DNA of 64,000 nt, from contig NZ_AP025592.1 in assembly GCF_023169965.1 (NCBI RefSeq), positions 744,001 to 808,000 on the forward strand. The letters are read 5' to 3'. Both the position numbers and the translations under genes were made by a program. Under the pieces are notes generated by a model that was not told where the DNA came from, made no database searches, and saw only the letters and a list, made by a program, of their open reading frames with translations. Position 1 is the stretch's first letter. Every line of letters starts with the position of its first letter. The stretch is from Anaeromyxobacter paludicola (GTDB lineage Bacteria > Myxococcota > Myxococcia > Myxococcales > Anaeromyxobacteraceae). Shown one piece after another: positions 38,104 to 47,497 of the stretch.

Positions 38104-39125
38104 GCGCGAACGGCGTGGTGGAGCGGGTGGCTGCGGGCGACGTGCGGGCGGCGGCGCGGCTCATGCGGGACCTCGACGACGGGCTCCCGGCGGCGCGGCG
38201 GCACCTGCAGGCGCTCTTCCCGCGCACGGGGCGGGCCTACGTGGTCGGGCTCACCGGCGCGCCGGGCGCGGGCAAGTCGTCCTTGACCGACCGGCTCATC
38301 GCCCACTACCGCAAGGCCGGCCTGACCGTGGGCGTGGTGGCCGTCGATCCGACGAGCCCGTTCTCCGGCGGGGCCATCCTGGGCGATCGCATCCGGATGC
38401 AGGACCACGCGCTCGACGAGGGCGTGTTCATCCGCTCCATGGCGACCCGGGGCAACCTGGGCGGCCTCTCGCGCGGCACCGCCGAGGTGGTCCAGGTGAT
38501 GGACGCCATGGGCAAGGACGTGGTGATCGTGGAGACGGTGGGGGTGGGCCAGGACGAGATCGAGGTGGCCCAGCTGGCGCACACGGTGGTGGTGGTGTCG
38601 GTGCCCGGCCTGGGCGACGACGTGCAGGCCATCAAGGCCGGCGTGCTCGAGATCGCCGACGTCTTCGCCGTCAACAAGGCCGACCGGGAGGGCGCCGACC
38701 GGACGGTGCGCGATCTCGCCACCATGCTGGAGCTGCGCAAGAGCGCCGCCACCCGCGAGGTGCTGGAGCACGACGACCTCCACCGGATCCGCCGGACCAG
38801 CTCGACCGACCCGCACGATCAGGGCTTCTGGGAGCCGCCCATCGTGAAGACGGTGGCGGTGCGCGACGAGGGGGTGGGGGAGCTGGTCGAGGCGATCGCC
38901 CGGCACCGCCGCCACCTCGACGACACGGGCGAGCGGCGCACGCGCGACGTGGCGCGGGCCCGCGCCGGCTTCCTCGCGCTCCTCCGGGAGCAGCTCCTCG
39001 CCGGCGCGCTGGCCCGGCTCGGCGCGGAGGGGAGCCACCTCGACGCCATCGCGGCCCGGATCGCCGCCCGCGAGGCCGACCCCTACGCCCTGGCCGAGGA
39101 GCTCGCGGCCCGGCTGCGGCGATGA
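38100..39125 (+). CDS. meaB: Methylmalonyl-CoA mutase-associated GTPase MeaB
   Basis: 341 aa, GTG 38100. P-loop GAPGAGKSS (residues 53-61), DPTSPFSGGAILGDRIRMQDH, VIVETVGVGQDEIEVA and NKADREGADR, all MeaB/ArgK signatures. Family role: GTPase chaperone that loads adenosylcobalamin into methylmalonyl-CoA mutase and protects it from inactivation. Its place in the same operon as both mutase subunits supports this over the older ArgK label. Confidence 0.95.
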   Translation: MSANGVVERVAAGDVRAAARLMRDLDDGLPAARRHLQALFPRTGRAYVVGLTGAPGAGKSSLTDRLIAHYRKAGLTVGVVAVDPTSPFSGGAILGDRIRMQDHALDEGVFIRSMATRGNLGGLSRGTAEVVQVMDAMGKDVVIVETVGVGQDEIEVAQLAHTVVVVSVPGLGDDVQAIKAGVLEIADVFAVNKADREGADRTVRDLATMLELRKSAATREVLEHDDLHRIRRTSSTDPHDQGFWEPPIVKTVAVRDEGVGELVEAIARHRRHLDDTGERRTRDVARARAGFLALLREQLLAGALARLGAEGSHLDAIAARIAAREADPYALAEELAARLRR

Positions 39126-39964
39126 ACCCGATGAGCGAGGCGATGGAAGATCCCGAGAAGCGCGCCCCCGCTACCGCCGTTGAAGCTGCCGAAGCCCCCG
39201 AGCCCGAGGTCCGGCCGGGGCCCCCCGACCCCGAGCGCGACCTCGCCGCCGAGCTCTCCCGGCGGCTGGGCGTGGCGGTGGCCCCTGGGCCGCGGCCGCT
39301 GGCCGCGCTGACCCACAAGTCCTACGTCAACGAGCACCGCGGCGAGGGGCTCGCCGACAACGAGCGGCTGGAGTTCCTGGGCGACGCGGTCATCGACCTG
39401 GCCGTCTCCCACCGGCTCATGGAGCGGTTCCCCGGGGCACAGGAGGGCGAGCTCTCCAAGATCCGGGCCTCGCTGGTGGACGAGGCGGCGCTGGCGGGAA
39501 TCGCCCGCACCCTCGGGCTGGGCGAGCTGCTCCGGCTCGGCCGCGGCGAGGAGCTGACCGGCGGCCGCGAGAAGGCCTCGCTCCTGGCGGATGCCATGGA
39601 GGCGGTGGTGGCCTCCCTCTACCTGCAGGGCGGGCTCGCGCTGGTCCTCGAGGTGGTGGACCGGTTCCTGGGCGAGGCCTTCGAGCGCGCGGCGGCGGGC
39701 ACGCTCGACCGCGACTGGAAGACGCAGCTGCAGGAGCAGGCCCAGAGCCGCCTCCGCGCCAGCCCCCGCTACCGGGTGGTGGGGGAGCGCGGCCCGGACC
39801 ACTCGAAGATCTTCGAGGTGGAGCTCGAGCTCAAGGGCGAGGTGCTCGGCCGGGGCGAGGGGCGGTCGAAGAAGGACGCCGAGCAGGCCGCGGCGCGCGG
39901 CGCGCTCGAGGCGCTGGCCGCGCGGACCGAGGGCGAGCCAGCCCCGCCCGAAGCGAAGAAGTGA
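39122..39964 (+). CDS. rnc: Ribonuclease III
   Basis: 280 aa. RNase III signature NERLEFLGDAVID at residues 80-92, ending catalytic region LADAMEAVVASLYLQGG, then a double-stranded-RNA-binding domain from about 195 (DWKTQLQEQAQSRL...GEGRSKKDAEQAAARGALEAL). The first about 40 residues are an acidic Ala/Pro-rich extension not typical of the family. Role: cleaves dsRNA in rRNA processing. It overlaps meaB by 4 bp. Confidence 0.95.
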   Translation: MNPMSEAMEDPEKRAPATAVEAAEAPEPEVRPGPPDPERDLAAELSRRLGVAVAPGPRPLAALTHKSYVNEHRGEGLADNERLEFLGDAVIDLAVSHRLMERFPGAQEGELSKIRASLVDEAALAGIARTLGLGELLRLGRGEELTGGREKASLLADAMEAVVASLYLQGGLALVLEVVDRFLGEAFERAAAGTLDRDWKTQLQEQAQSRLRASPRYRVVGERGPDHSKIFEVELELKGEVLGRGEGRSKKDAEQAAARGALEALAARTEGEPAPPEAKK

Positions 39965-40022
39965 CCGCGAACAGGGCGCTTTTCGTTGCGGGGGCGCCCC
40001 CGCGCGAATAGCATGCCGCCGC

Positions 40023-40652
40023 ATGAAGAAGACCCTCCTCGCGCTCGCCGCCGTCGCCGCGCTCGCCCCCGCCGCCGCCCACGCCGCCAAGAAGGGGAAG
40101 GCGCCGGCGCAGAAGGAGCAGTACGCCGTCTTCGAGACCACCGCCGGGAAGATCGGGGTGAAGCTGCTGCCCCAGGAGGCCCCGGTCGCGGTGAAGAACT
40201 TCGTCGAGCTGGCGCAGGGCAAGAAGGAGTGGACCGACCCGCGCACCGGCGAGAAGACCCGCAAGTCGCTCTACAGCGGCACCGTCTTCCACCGCGTCAT
40301 CCCGAACTTCATGATCCAGGGAGGGGACCCGCTCGGCATGGGCGTGGGGAGCCCCGGCTACACCTTCCAGGACGAGCTCAAGGCCGGCGAGAAGCCGTTC
40401 GACAAGCCCTGCCAGCTCGCGATGGCCAACAGCGGTCCCAACACCAACGGCTCGCAGTTCTTCATCACCGAGGCCCCGGCGCCGCACCTCAACCCGCAGC
40501 CCTGCGGCAGCCCGTCGGGGCTGTGCGGCTACACGCACTTCGGCGAGGGCGTCTGCGGGTGCGACCTCGTGGGCAAGATCGCGCGCGCCGGCAACTCCAA
40601 GACCAAGCTCGAGAAGGTCGTCATCACCAGCACCCGGCCCACCTGCAAGTGA
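40023..40652 (+). CDS. Periplasmic cyclophilin-type peptidyl-prolyl isomerase
   Basis: 209 aa with a signal peptide (MKKTLLALAAVAALAPAAAHA). Cyclophilin core: FHRVIPNFMIQGGDPLGMG, ELKAGEKPFDKPCQLAMAN and NTNGSQFFITEAPAPHLN, with extra cysteines (CGSPSGLCGY, GVCGCDL) that could form disulfides. Speeds proline isomerisation in exported proteins. A cytoplasmic paralogue follows 30 bp later. Confidence 0.92.
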   Translation: MKKTLLALAAVAALAPAAAHAAKKGKAPAQKEQYAVFETTAGKIGVKLLPQEAPVAVKNFVELAQGKKEWTDPRTGEKTRKSLYSGTVFHRVIPNFMIQGGDPLGMGVGSPGYTFQDELKAGEKPFDKPCQLAMANSGPNTNGSQFFITEAPAPHLNPQPCGSPSGLCGYTHFGEGVCGCDLVGKIARAGNSKTKLEKVVITSTRPTCK

Positions 40653-40682
40653 GCCGCGCCACGCCGTAACAGGGAGAAGCCA

Positions 40683-41189
40683 ATGGCCGAGGAAACGTAC
40701 GCGACGTTCACCACCTCGATGGGCGACATCGTCGTGAAGCTCCTTCCCGAGAAGGCGCCCAAGACCGTGGAGAACTTCGTCGGCCTCGCGGAGGGCACGA
40801 AGGAGTGGAAGGATCCGTCGAGCGGCCAGACGGTGAAGCGGCCGCTCTACGACGGGACCGTGTTCCACCGCGTGATCCCCGAGTTCATGATCCAGGGGGG
40901 CGATCCGATGGGCACCGGCTTCGGCGGCCCCGGCTTCCGCTTCGCCGACGAGATCGACGCCTCGAACCGCTTCGACAAGCCGGGCCTCCTCGCGATGGCG
41001 AACGCCGGGCCGAACACCAACGGCTCGCAGTTCTTCATCACCGAGGTCCCGACGCCGCACCTCAACCGCGGCCACACCATCTTCGGCGAGGTGGTGAAGG
41101 GCTTCGACCTCGTCCCCCGCATCGCCCAGGCGGGCAACGCCAAGGTGAAGCTGGAGAAGGTCACCATCACCCGCGGCAAGGCTCCCTGA
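40683..41189 (+). CDS. Cytoplasmic cyclophilin-type peptidyl-prolyl isomerase
   Basis: 168 aa, no signal peptide, GAGAAG just upstream. Motifs FHRVIPEFMIQGGDPMGTG, LLAMANAGPNTNGSQFFITEV and HTIFGEVVKGFDLV. Closely related to the preceding exported copy, suggesting a duplication followed by sorting to different compartments. Era starts immediately after its stop. Confidence 0.94.
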   Translation: MAEETYATFTTSMGDIVVKLLPEKAPKTVENFVGLAEGTKEWKDPSSGQTVKRPLYDGTVFHRVIPEFMIQGGDPMGTGFGGPGFRFADEIDASNRFDKPGLLAMANAGPNTNGSQFFITEVPTPHLNRGHTIFGEVVKGFDLVPRIAQAGNAKVKLEKVTITRGKAP

Positions 41190-42173
41190 GTGGGCAAGAA
41201 GAACCCTCCGAAGACCTCGAAGTCCCCGAAGCCGGCCAAGGCTCCCAGGGCCGCGAAGAAGCTCCGCGCCGGCTTCGTCGCCATCGTCGGCCGGCCCAAC
41301 GTCGGCAAGTCCACCCTCCTCAACCGCGTGCTCGGGGAGAAGGTGGCGATCGTGTCGCCGCGCCCGCAGACCACGCGGACGCGCATCCTCGGCGTCCACA
41401 CCGCGCCCGGGCTCCAGGTCGCCTTCTTCGACACGCCCGGGCTGCACCGGGCCAAGGGCACGCTCAACGCCCGGATGGTCGAGACGGCGCTCACCACGCT
41501 CTCGGAGGTGGACACCGTGCTCGTGCTGGTCGAGTCGGGCACGGGGCCGAACGGGCGCGTCGAGGTCGGGGAGGCCACCTCCTGGGTGATCGACCAGGCG
41601 AAGCGGAGCCGGAAGCCGCTCGTGCTGGGCGTCAGCAAGGCGGACCGCGGGCCGAAGGAGCTCCTGCTCCCGGTCATCGCCGCGTACCAGGGGCTCGCGC
41701 CGTGGGCCGACGTGGTCCCGTTCTCGTCCTTCAGCGGCGAGAACGTGGACGCGCTGCTCGAGGCGCTGGCGCGGACGCTGCCGGAGTCGGACGCGCTCCT
41801 CTTCCCGGAGGACATGCTCACCGACCAGGCGGAGCGGCAGCTCGCGGCGGAGTACGTGCGCGAGCAGGTGATGCTCCAGACGCGCCAGGAGCTCCCCTAC
41901 GCCGTGGCCGTCGAGGTCGAGGAGTTCGACGAGTCGGAGCGGGGGGAGGGGAGGAGCGGGCTGGTGCGCATCTCGGCGCTGCTCTTCGTCGAGCGCGACA
42001 GCCAGAAGGCGATCCTGATCGGCAAGAAGGGCGACATGCTGAAGTCGATCGGGACCCGGGCGCGCGAGGGGCTGGAGCGGCTGCTCGGCTGCAAGGTGTT
42101 CCTGAAGCTCACCGTGAAGGTGGAGGAGCGCTGGAGCGAGCGCGCCGCCTCGCTCCAGAAGCTGGGCCTGTAG
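41190..42173 (+). CDS. era: GTPase Era
   Basis: 327 aa. A Lys/Pro-rich N-terminal extension of about 28 residues, then G1 VGRPNVGKSTLLNR, G2/T region RPQTTRTRI, G3 DTPGLH, and G4 GVSKADRG in place of the usual NKxD. C-terminal KH domain with LLFVERDSQKAILIGKKGDMLKSIGTRAREGLERLLGCKVFLKLTVKV. Family role: 30S ribosome assembly at the 3' end of 16S rRNA. Starts GTG directly after the cyclophilin. Confidence 0.95.
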   Translation: MGKKNPPKTSKSPKPAKAPRAAKKLRAGFVAIVGRPNVGKSTLLNRVLGEKVAIVSPRPQTTRTRILGVHTAPGLQVAFFDTPGLHRAKGTLNARMVETALTTLSEVDTVLVLVESGTGPNGRVEVGEATSWVIDQAKRSRKPLVLGVSKADRGPKELLLPVIAAYQGLAPWADVVPFSSFSGENVDALLEALARTLPESDALLFPEDMLTDQAERQLAAEYVREQVMLQTRQELPYAVAVEVEEFDESERGEGRSGLVRISALLFVERDSQKAILIGKKGDMLKSIGTRAREGLERLLGCKVFLKLTVKVEERWSERAASLQKLGL

Positions 42174-42176
42174 GTC

Positions 42177-43625
42177 ATGACCGAGATCCTCGCGGCCGCG
42201 CGCCCGCTGATCGCCCTCGTGGGCCGCCCCAACGTGGGCAAGTCCACGCTCTTCAACCGGATCGCCGGCCGCCGGATGGCCATCGTCGAGGACGAGCCGG
42301 GCGTCACCCGCGACCGCAACTACGCCGACTGCGAGTGGGACCACCGGGCCATCTCGGTGGTGGACACCGGCGGCTTCGAGCCGGGCGCGCCCGCGGAGCA
42401 CGCGCCGGACCGGCTCATGCGCCAGGTGCGCGAGCAGGCGCAGCTCGCCGTGGACGAGGCCGCCGCGGTGGTGCTGGTCGTGGACGGGCGCGCCGGGCTC
42501 ACCGAGGTGGACCGGTCGGTGGCGGGCCTGCTGCGGCGGGCCGGCAAGCGGCTCTTCGTGGCGGTCAACAAGATGGACAGCGGCGGCACCGAGGCGGAGG
42601 CGCCGCTCTCCGACTTCTACGAGCTCGGGTTCGGGGAGGTCTTCCCGGTCTCCGCCGAGCACGACCGCGGCGTGGGCGAGCTGCTCGACGCCATCGTGGC
42701 CGAGCTGCAGGTCCCGCGCACGCCGGCGCCGGAGGAGCTCACGCCCCTCGACGAGCGCGAGGAGGGAGAGGAGGGCGAGGAGGGCGGTCGCGCCCCGGAT
42801 CCCGACGCGCCCATCCGGCTCGCCATCATCGGCCGCCCGAACGTCGGCAAGAGCACCTTCGTGAACGCGCTGCTCGGCGAGCAGCGGTTCGTGGTCTCCG
42901 CCGTGGCCGGCACCACCCGCGACTCCATCGACAGCGAGATCACCTACAAGGATCGGAAGTTCGTGGTCACCGACACCGCCGGCATCCGGCGCAAGCGGTC
43001 GATCGCGCAGAAGGTGGAGCTGTACTCGGTGGTCCGCGCCATGCGCTCCATCGACGAGGCGGAGGTGGTCGCCTGCCTGCTCGACGCCAGCGAGGCGGGC
43101 GTGGAGCAGGACGCCCGCCTGCTCGGCCTGGTGGCCGAGAAGAGCAAGGTGCTCATCTGCGTCGTCAACAAGTGGGACCTCGCGGAGGCCGAGGAGGCGA
43201 CGCAGGCCTGGTACCGCAAGGAGCTCGCGAAGCGGCTGCCGTTCATCTCCTTCGCGCCGATGATCTTCACCTCCGCGAAGACCGGGAAGAACGTGGCCAA
43301 GGTGCTCGACACCGCGGCGCGCCTGGTGCAGCAGTCGCGGGCGCGGTTCCCGACGCCCGCCCTGAACGACCTCCTCGAGAACGTGCAGCGGGCCCACCCG
43401 GCGCCGCTGGCGCGCGGCAAGCCGGTCAAGCTGTACTACATGGCCCAGGTCGGCTACGCCCCGCCGACCTTCGCCATCCAGTGCAACCGTCCCGAGGCGA
43501 TCTCGGGGGATTACAAGCGCTTCCTCGAGAACCGGATGCGCGAGGCGTTCGGCCTCGAGGTGCCCATCCGCTTCCTCTTCAAGGAGCGGCGCCGGGCGCG
43601 CCGCCGCGGGAAGCCTTCCGCTTGA
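42177..43625 (+). CDS. der: Double GTPase Der (EngA)
   Basis: 482 aa. Two GTPase domains, each with GRPNVGKST (residues about 17 and 219), GVTRDRNY and GTTRDSID switch regions, DTGGFEPG and DTAGIRRKR, NKMD and NKWD; then a C-terminal KH-like domain ending LFKERRRARRRGK. A Glu/Gly-rich acidic linker (EEGEEGEEGG) joins the GTPase domains. Family role: 50S subunit assembly. Adjacent to bamB and a YfgM-like gene, as in enterics but in a different order. Confidence 0.96.
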   Translation: MTEILAAARPLIALVGRPNVGKSTLFNRIAGRRMAIVEDEPGVTRDRNYADCEWDHRAISVVDTGGFEPGAPAEHAPDRLMRQVREQAQLAVDEAAAVVLVVDGRAGLTEVDRSVAGLLRRAGKRLFVAVNKMDSGGTEAEAPLSDFYELGFGEVFPVSAEHDRGVGELLDAIVAELQVPRTPAPEELTPLDEREEGEEGEEGGRAPDPDAPIRLAIIGRPNVGKSTFVNALLGEQRFVVSAVAGTTRDSIDSEITYKDRKFVVTDTAGIRRKRSIAQKVELYSVVRAMRSIDEAEVVACLLDASEAGVEQDARLLGLVAEKSKVLICVVNKWDLAEAEEATQAWYRKELAKRLPFISFAPMIFTSAKTGKNVAKVLDTAARLVQQSRARFPTPALNDLLENVQRAHPAPLARGKPVKLYYMAQVGYAPPTFAIQCNRPEAISGDYKRFLENRMREAFGLEVPIRFLFKERRRARRRGKPSA

Positions 43626-43686
43626 CGGTGCGGTTCGACCCGCCTAATTTGGGCGCGATTTTTCCTCAACTTTTCCGAGAGGCAGC

Positions 43687-44415
43687 ATGTCCAAGACCGA
43701 GGTCATCACCCGCAAGGAGATGAAGGGGCCGGACAAGTTCCAGGTCGCGGCCGGCGAGGCGGCGGGCTGGGCCAGGTCCCACGAGAAGCAGATCGTGGCG
43801 GGCGTCGTGGGCGCCCTCGTGGTCGTGGGCGTCATCCTCGGCATCGGGCAGTACCTCCACGGGCGCGAGCTCAAGGCCGGCGCGCTGCTCTACCGCGCGC
43901 TCGACGCCGCCGACGGCGAGATCTCGACCGTCCCGCTCCCGGGCGTGCAGAAGCCGCTCTTCAAGAGCGAGTCCGAGAGGCAGCAGGCGGTGCTCGCCGC
44001 GGCCGAGGACGTCCGCAAGCAGTACCCGTCGAGCGACGCCGCCCGCACCGCGGCGCTGCTCGCGGCCGACGCGCAGCTCCGGCTCGGGAAGCCGGACGAG
44101 TCGATCGCCACCTACCGGGCCTGGCTCGACGCGGCCGGCAAGGGCGACGCGCTGCGCTTCGCCGCGCTCGAGGGGCTCGCCGCCGCGCACGAGGCCAAGA
44201 ACGACCTCGACGCCGCCGCCAAGGACTACGAGCAGCTCGGCCGCGAGGTGACGTTCTACAAGGATCGCGCCGCGCTCGAGCGGGCCCGCGTGCTCGCCAA
44301 GGCCGGCAAGGCCGACGAGGCGAAGAAGATCCTCGCCACCTTCGCCGACGACTTCAAGGAGTCGCCGCTCAAGACCGAGGCGCAGGAGCGGCTCGCCAGG
44401 CTGGGCGGCAAGTAG
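43687..44415 (+). CDS. YfgM-like membrane-anchored TPR protein
   Basis: 242 aa. One membrane helix at about residues 36-56 (IVAGVVGALVVVGVILGIGQYL), then helical repeat pairs (ARTAALLAADAQLRLGKPDESIATYRAWLDAAGKGDALRFAALEGLAAAH) typical of the YfgM/ancillary SecYEG translocon family. Sits between der and bamB, matching the conserved neighbourhood of yfgM. Likely presents periplasmic TPRs to envelope chaperones. Confidence 0.8.
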   Translation: MSKTEVITRKEMKGPDKFQVAAGEAAGWARSHEKQIVAGVVGALVVVGVILGIGQYLHGRELKAGALLYRALDAADGEISTVPLPGVQKPLFKSESERQQAVLAAAEDVRKQYPSSDAARTAALLAADAQLRLGKPDESIATYRAWLDAAGKGDALRFAALEGLAAAHEAKNDLDAAAKDYEQLGREVTFYKDRAALERARVLAKAGKADEAKKILATFADDFKESPLKTEAQERLARLGGK

Positions 44416-45510
44416 ATGAACGCCGCCAGCGTCGCGCTCGCCCTGGCCCTCTCGCAGGCGCCGGGCGCGGGCGCCCGGCTCGCGCCGGCCCCCATCCAGC
44501 TCTGGCAGGTCGCCTGGACCCGCCCGCTCGTCCCCCCCGGACTGCTCGAGTACAAGCCCCGTGAGCCGGGTGGCCCGGCCATCGACCCGCAGCGCGGGAA
44601 CGTGGTCGTGGGCGCCCGCGACGGCATCCTGCGCGCGCTCTCCGACAAGGGGAAGGTGCTCTGGGAGCTCAAGACCGGCGGGCCGTTCGACGCGGCGCCG
44701 CGGGTCGAGGGCGACACCGTCTACGCCCCGTGCGACGACGGGAAGCTCTACGCCGTCGAGGCGGGCACCGGGAAGGTGCGCTGGAGCTACGACGCACAGG
44801 AGCCGCTCGGGAGCACGCCGGTCCTCGCGAAGGGGCTGGTCTACGTGACCAGCCAGCAGGACACCCTGTTCGCGCTCGACGCCGCGACCGGCGCCTTCAA
44901 GTGGCACCACCGCCGCGAGGGCAAGGAGGGCTTCACCATCCACGGCGCCAGCGGCGCGGCGGTGGCGGGCGGCGTGGCCTACGCCGGCTACTCGGACGGC
45001 TTCGTGGCGGCGCTCGACGCGGCCACCGGCGCGGTCAAGTGGGAGCGGCGCGTCGCCCCGGCGGGCGACTTCCTCGACGTGGACTCGACCCCGCAGGTGG
45101 ACGAGGGCCGGGTGTACGTGACCGCCTTCTCCGGCGCGGTGTACGGCCTCGAGGCCGAGACCGGGAACGCCGCCTGGGAGACGAAGCTCCCCGGGCCGAC
45201 GCGGCTCTCCCTGCTGCAGGGCCGGCTCGTCGCCGTCACCACCACCCGCGTGGTCGCGCTCTCGCCGCGGGACGGCAAGGTCTACTGGAACGCGCCGCTC
45301 GACGGCATGGTCGGCGGCGACCCGGTGATGGCGGCCGGGGCGGTGGTGGTCCCGGCCGGCACCGGTCTGCGCTGGCTCGATCCGGCGACCGGGCGGCTCG
45401 TGAAGATCTTCGATCCGGGCACGGGCGTCACCGCCAGCCCGGCGGTCCGGGCCGGCCGGGCCTACGTGATCTCGAACGCCGGGGAGCTGGTCGCGCTGGA
45501 CCTGAGATGA
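44416..45510 (+). CDS. bamB: Outer-membrane assembly factor BamB-like beta-propeller
   Basis: 364 aa with repeated PQQ-type blades: VLWELKTGGPFDAAPRVEGDTVYAPCDDGKLYAVEAGTGKVRWSYDA and similar units about every 40 residues. A hydrophobic N-terminus (ASVALALALSQAPGAG) suggests export, but no clear lipobox Cys is seen. Family role: BAM complex scaffold. Follows the YfgM-like gene without a gap and is coupled to the Nudix gene. Confidence 0.85.
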   Translation: MNAASVALALALSQAPGAGARLAPAPIQLWQVAWTRPLVPPGLLEYKPREPGGPAIDPQRGNVVVGARDGILRALSDKGKVLWELKTGGPFDAAPRVEGDTVYAPCDDGKLYAVEAGTGKVRWSYDAQEPLGSTPVLAKGLVYVTSQQDTLFALDAATGAFKWHHRREGKEGFTIHGASGAAVAGGVAYAGYSDGFVAALDAATGAVKWERRVAPAGDFLDVDSTPQVDEGRVYVTAFSGAVYGLEAETGNAAWETKLPGPTRLSLLQGRLVAVTTTRVVALSPRDGKVYWNAPLDGMVGGDPVMAAGAVVVPAGTGLRWLDPATGRLVKIFDPGTGVTASPAVRAGRAYVISNAGELVALDLR

Positions 45511-45908
45511 GGTCGGTGCGGGTGGTCGCGGCGGTGATCCGGCGCGGGGGCAGGGTGCTCGTCACCCGCCGCTTCCCGGGCGGGCCGCGCGGCGGCCAGT
45601 GGGAGTTCCCCGGCGGCAAGGTGGAGCCGGGGGAGCCCGAGCCCGACGCCCTGCGCCGGGAGATCTCCGAGGAGCTCGCCTGCGAGGTCGCGGTGGGGGA
45701 GCTGCTCTGCCGGGCGCGCCACCGCTACCCCGATCTCGAGGTCGAGCTCGCCTTCTACGACTGCGCGCTCGCAGCCGGCGCCGAGCCGCGCTGCCTCGGC
45801 GCCGACGCCCTCGAGTGGAGCGGCCCGGACGCGCTCCCGACCTACGACTTCTGCGAGGCGGACCTGCCGGCGCTCCCGGTCATCGCGGCGCGCCTGCGCG
45901 CGACGTAG
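45507..45908 (+). CDS. MutT-type Nudix hydrolase
   Basis: 133 aa. Nudix box residues 37-59 (G...E43...R51E52.SE55E56) with the last Gly of the box replaced by Ala58. The VVAAVIRRGGRVLVTRR start and WEFPGGKVEPGE run fit the MutT/8-oxo-dGTPase group. Role: sanitises oxidised nucleotides. ATGA overlap with bamB. Confidence 0.9.
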   Translation: MRSVRVVAAVIRRGGRVLVTRRFPGGPRGGQWEFPGGKVEPGEPEPDALRREISEELACEVAVGELLCRARHRYPDLEVELAFYDCALAAGAEPRCLGADALEWSGPDALPTYDFCEADLPALPVIAARLRAT

Positions 45909-45940
45909 GCGCCGCCGAGGCGGCCTGACCCGGTGACCGC

Positions 45941-45986
45941 GGCGCCTTCCCAGGCGGCAGCGGGCGCGGGCGAGCCGCCAGGCGCC
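45941..45986. terminator. Possible bidirectional terminator hairpin
   Basis: GGCGCCT...GGCGGC pairs with GCCGCC-AGGCGCC around a 15-nt loop, placed between two convergent genes. No T-run on either side, so termination would be weak or factor-aided. Confidence 0.35.
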
Positions 45987-46016
45987 CCCGATGTCTCGGC
46001 CCGGTCGCCCCGGCCG

Positions 46017-46634
46017 CTACCGGTGCCGCCGGTGACCGCGCTTCGACGGCTTGGCCGCGGCGGGCGCCGCCGGCTTCGTCCCGGTGGTCCGCAGGGCCAC
46101 CGCAGCCGGCGCGTAGACGCGCCCCTGCGCGTCCCGCAGCTCCTTCCCTCCGGCGGTCTCGACCTTGAGCGTGTAGCGCGACCCGGGCCGCAGCGGCTCG
46201 CGGGGCGAGACGCGGAAGAGCGCCTCCTGGCCGAGCTCGGTCGTCCCGGTGGAGGGGACCATGTCGCCCTTCTCGTCGAGGAGCACCGCGTGGGCGTCCA
46301 CCAGGGCGGCGCCGGCGGCGAGCCGGAACGTGCTGCGCGGCTCGACGGCGGTCGGCTCCGCGCCGGGCCCGAGGGGTACCTCGGTCGCGCCCTCCACGGC
46401 GAAGGCCTGGACGGGCAGGGGGAGCGGGCCGGCGGGGGTCGGGGTGGGGGCGGGCTGCGCGGCCGGGGTGGCCGTCCCGGCGCCCGGGGCTGCGGGAGCG
46501 GCGCTGGAGGCCTCGGCCGTCGCCGTCGCGGCAGGCGTGGCCGGCGCTTGCGGCGCAGGAGCTGCCTGGTCGGGGTCGTGCCGGCGGCAGGCGAGCGCGG
46601 CGAGGGCGGCCAGGAGGGCGAGGCGGCGGAGCAT
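46017..46634 (-). CDS. Predicted lipoprotein with low-complexity linker
   Basis: 205 aa. Signal peptide with lipobox LAALAC at residues 11-16, then about 55 residues of Ala/Pro/Thr-rich linker and a beta-rich domain (EVPLGPGAEPTAVEPRSTFRLAAGAALVDAHAVLLDEKGDMV) that resembles an Ig-like bacterial surface domain, ending in a basic tail (KRGHRRHR). No enzymatic motif. Divergent from the next gene. Confidence 0.7.
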   Translation of the reverse strand: MLRRLALLAALAALACRRHDPDQAAPAPQAPATPAATATAEASSAAPAAPGAGTATPAAQPAPTPTPAGPLPLPVQAFAVEGATEVPLGPGAEPTAVEPRSTFRLAAGAALVDAHAVLLDEKGDMVPSTGTTELGQEALFRVSPREPLRPGSRYTLKVETAGGKELRDAQGRVYAPAAVALRTTGTKPAAPAAAKPSKRGHRRHR

Positions 46635-46819
46635 CCGGCGAAAGTATCAGAGGCGGCGGGGCCGGACAGCAATTCGCCGCGAGGAATCCGGCGCGGCCCG
46701 CCCGGTCGGGTCGGCGCCGTCGCGTGACCCCGGTGCGGCGGGCCTGCCGGGAGGTCGCTCGATGGCCATGCTTCGCGCGGCGCGCCGGCCCGAGGTGGCC
46801 GGCGGCGGGAGGTGTCTTC

Positions 46820-47497
46820 ATGGCTCGACTGTCGTGGTGGGCTGCCGTGGGAGCGCTGGTCGTGGGGGGCGCGGCGGGGGCCGCGGAGCCGGGGTCGGCG
46901 CAGGTCCACGTGCGGGGCGACGTGGTGTCGCTCCAGGGGGGCGCGCTCCAGCTCCGGACGCGCTCGGGCGACCTCGTCGCGCTGCAGCTCCCCGAGAACG
47001 CCAAGGTGGCGCTGGTGTCGAAGGGCGACCCGAAGCTCCTGCGCAGCGGCGCCTTCGTCGGCACCGCGGCGGTGCCCGAGCCCGACGGCCGCTTGCGGGC
47101 GCTCGAGGTGCACGTGTTCCCGAGCTCGATGCGCGGCACCGGCGAGGGGCACCATCCCTGGGACCTGAAGCCGGGCAGCACCATGACCAACGCCACCGTG
47201 GCCGAGGTCGGGCCCGGCGGCGCCGGGTCGCAGGGCACCGGGAGCAGCATGACCAACGCGACCGTGTCGAAGGTCGGCGAGAGCGGCGGCGCGCGCGAGC
47301 TGTCGCTGCAGTACCCGGGCGGCGAGAAGAAGGTGCTCGTGCCCGAGGGCACGCCGGTGCTCCAGGTGGAGCCGGGAAATCGCTCGAGCCTCGTGCCCGG
47401 CGCGCACGTCTTCGCGGTCGCCTCGCGCCGGCCCGACGGCACCCTCGTCGCGGAGCGGCTCAACGTAGGGAAGGACGGGGTGGTGCCGCCGATGTAG
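46820..47497 (+). CDS. Secreted protein of unknown function
   Basis: 225 aa from ATG 46820, preceded by GGGAGG. Signal peptide (ARLSWWAAVGALVVGGAAGAAEP), then beta-rich sequence (VHVRGDVVSLQGGALQLRTRSGDLVALQLPENAKV). The motif SSMTNATVSKVGESGG and its earlier copy STMTNATVAEVGPGG form an internal repeat. The pattern loosely recalls DUF5666-type OB-like secreted proteins. No partner genes. Confidence 0.6.
   Translation: MARLSWWAAVGALVVGGAAGAAEPGSAQVHVRGDVVSLQGGALQLRTRSGDLVALQLPENAKVALVSKGDPKLLRSGAFVGTAAVPEPDGRLRALEVHVFPSSMRGTGEGHHPWDLKPGSTMTNATVAEVGPGGAGSQGTGSSMTNATVSKVGESGGARELSLQYPGGEKKVLVPEGTPVLQVEPGNRSSLVPGAHVFAVASRRPDGTLVAERLNVGKDGVVPPM

Noticed and set aside
38100-39125. ArgK (arginine/ornithine transport kinase) label
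   Set aside because: An old misannotation of MeaB; the operon with both mutase subunits makes the chaperone role far more likely.
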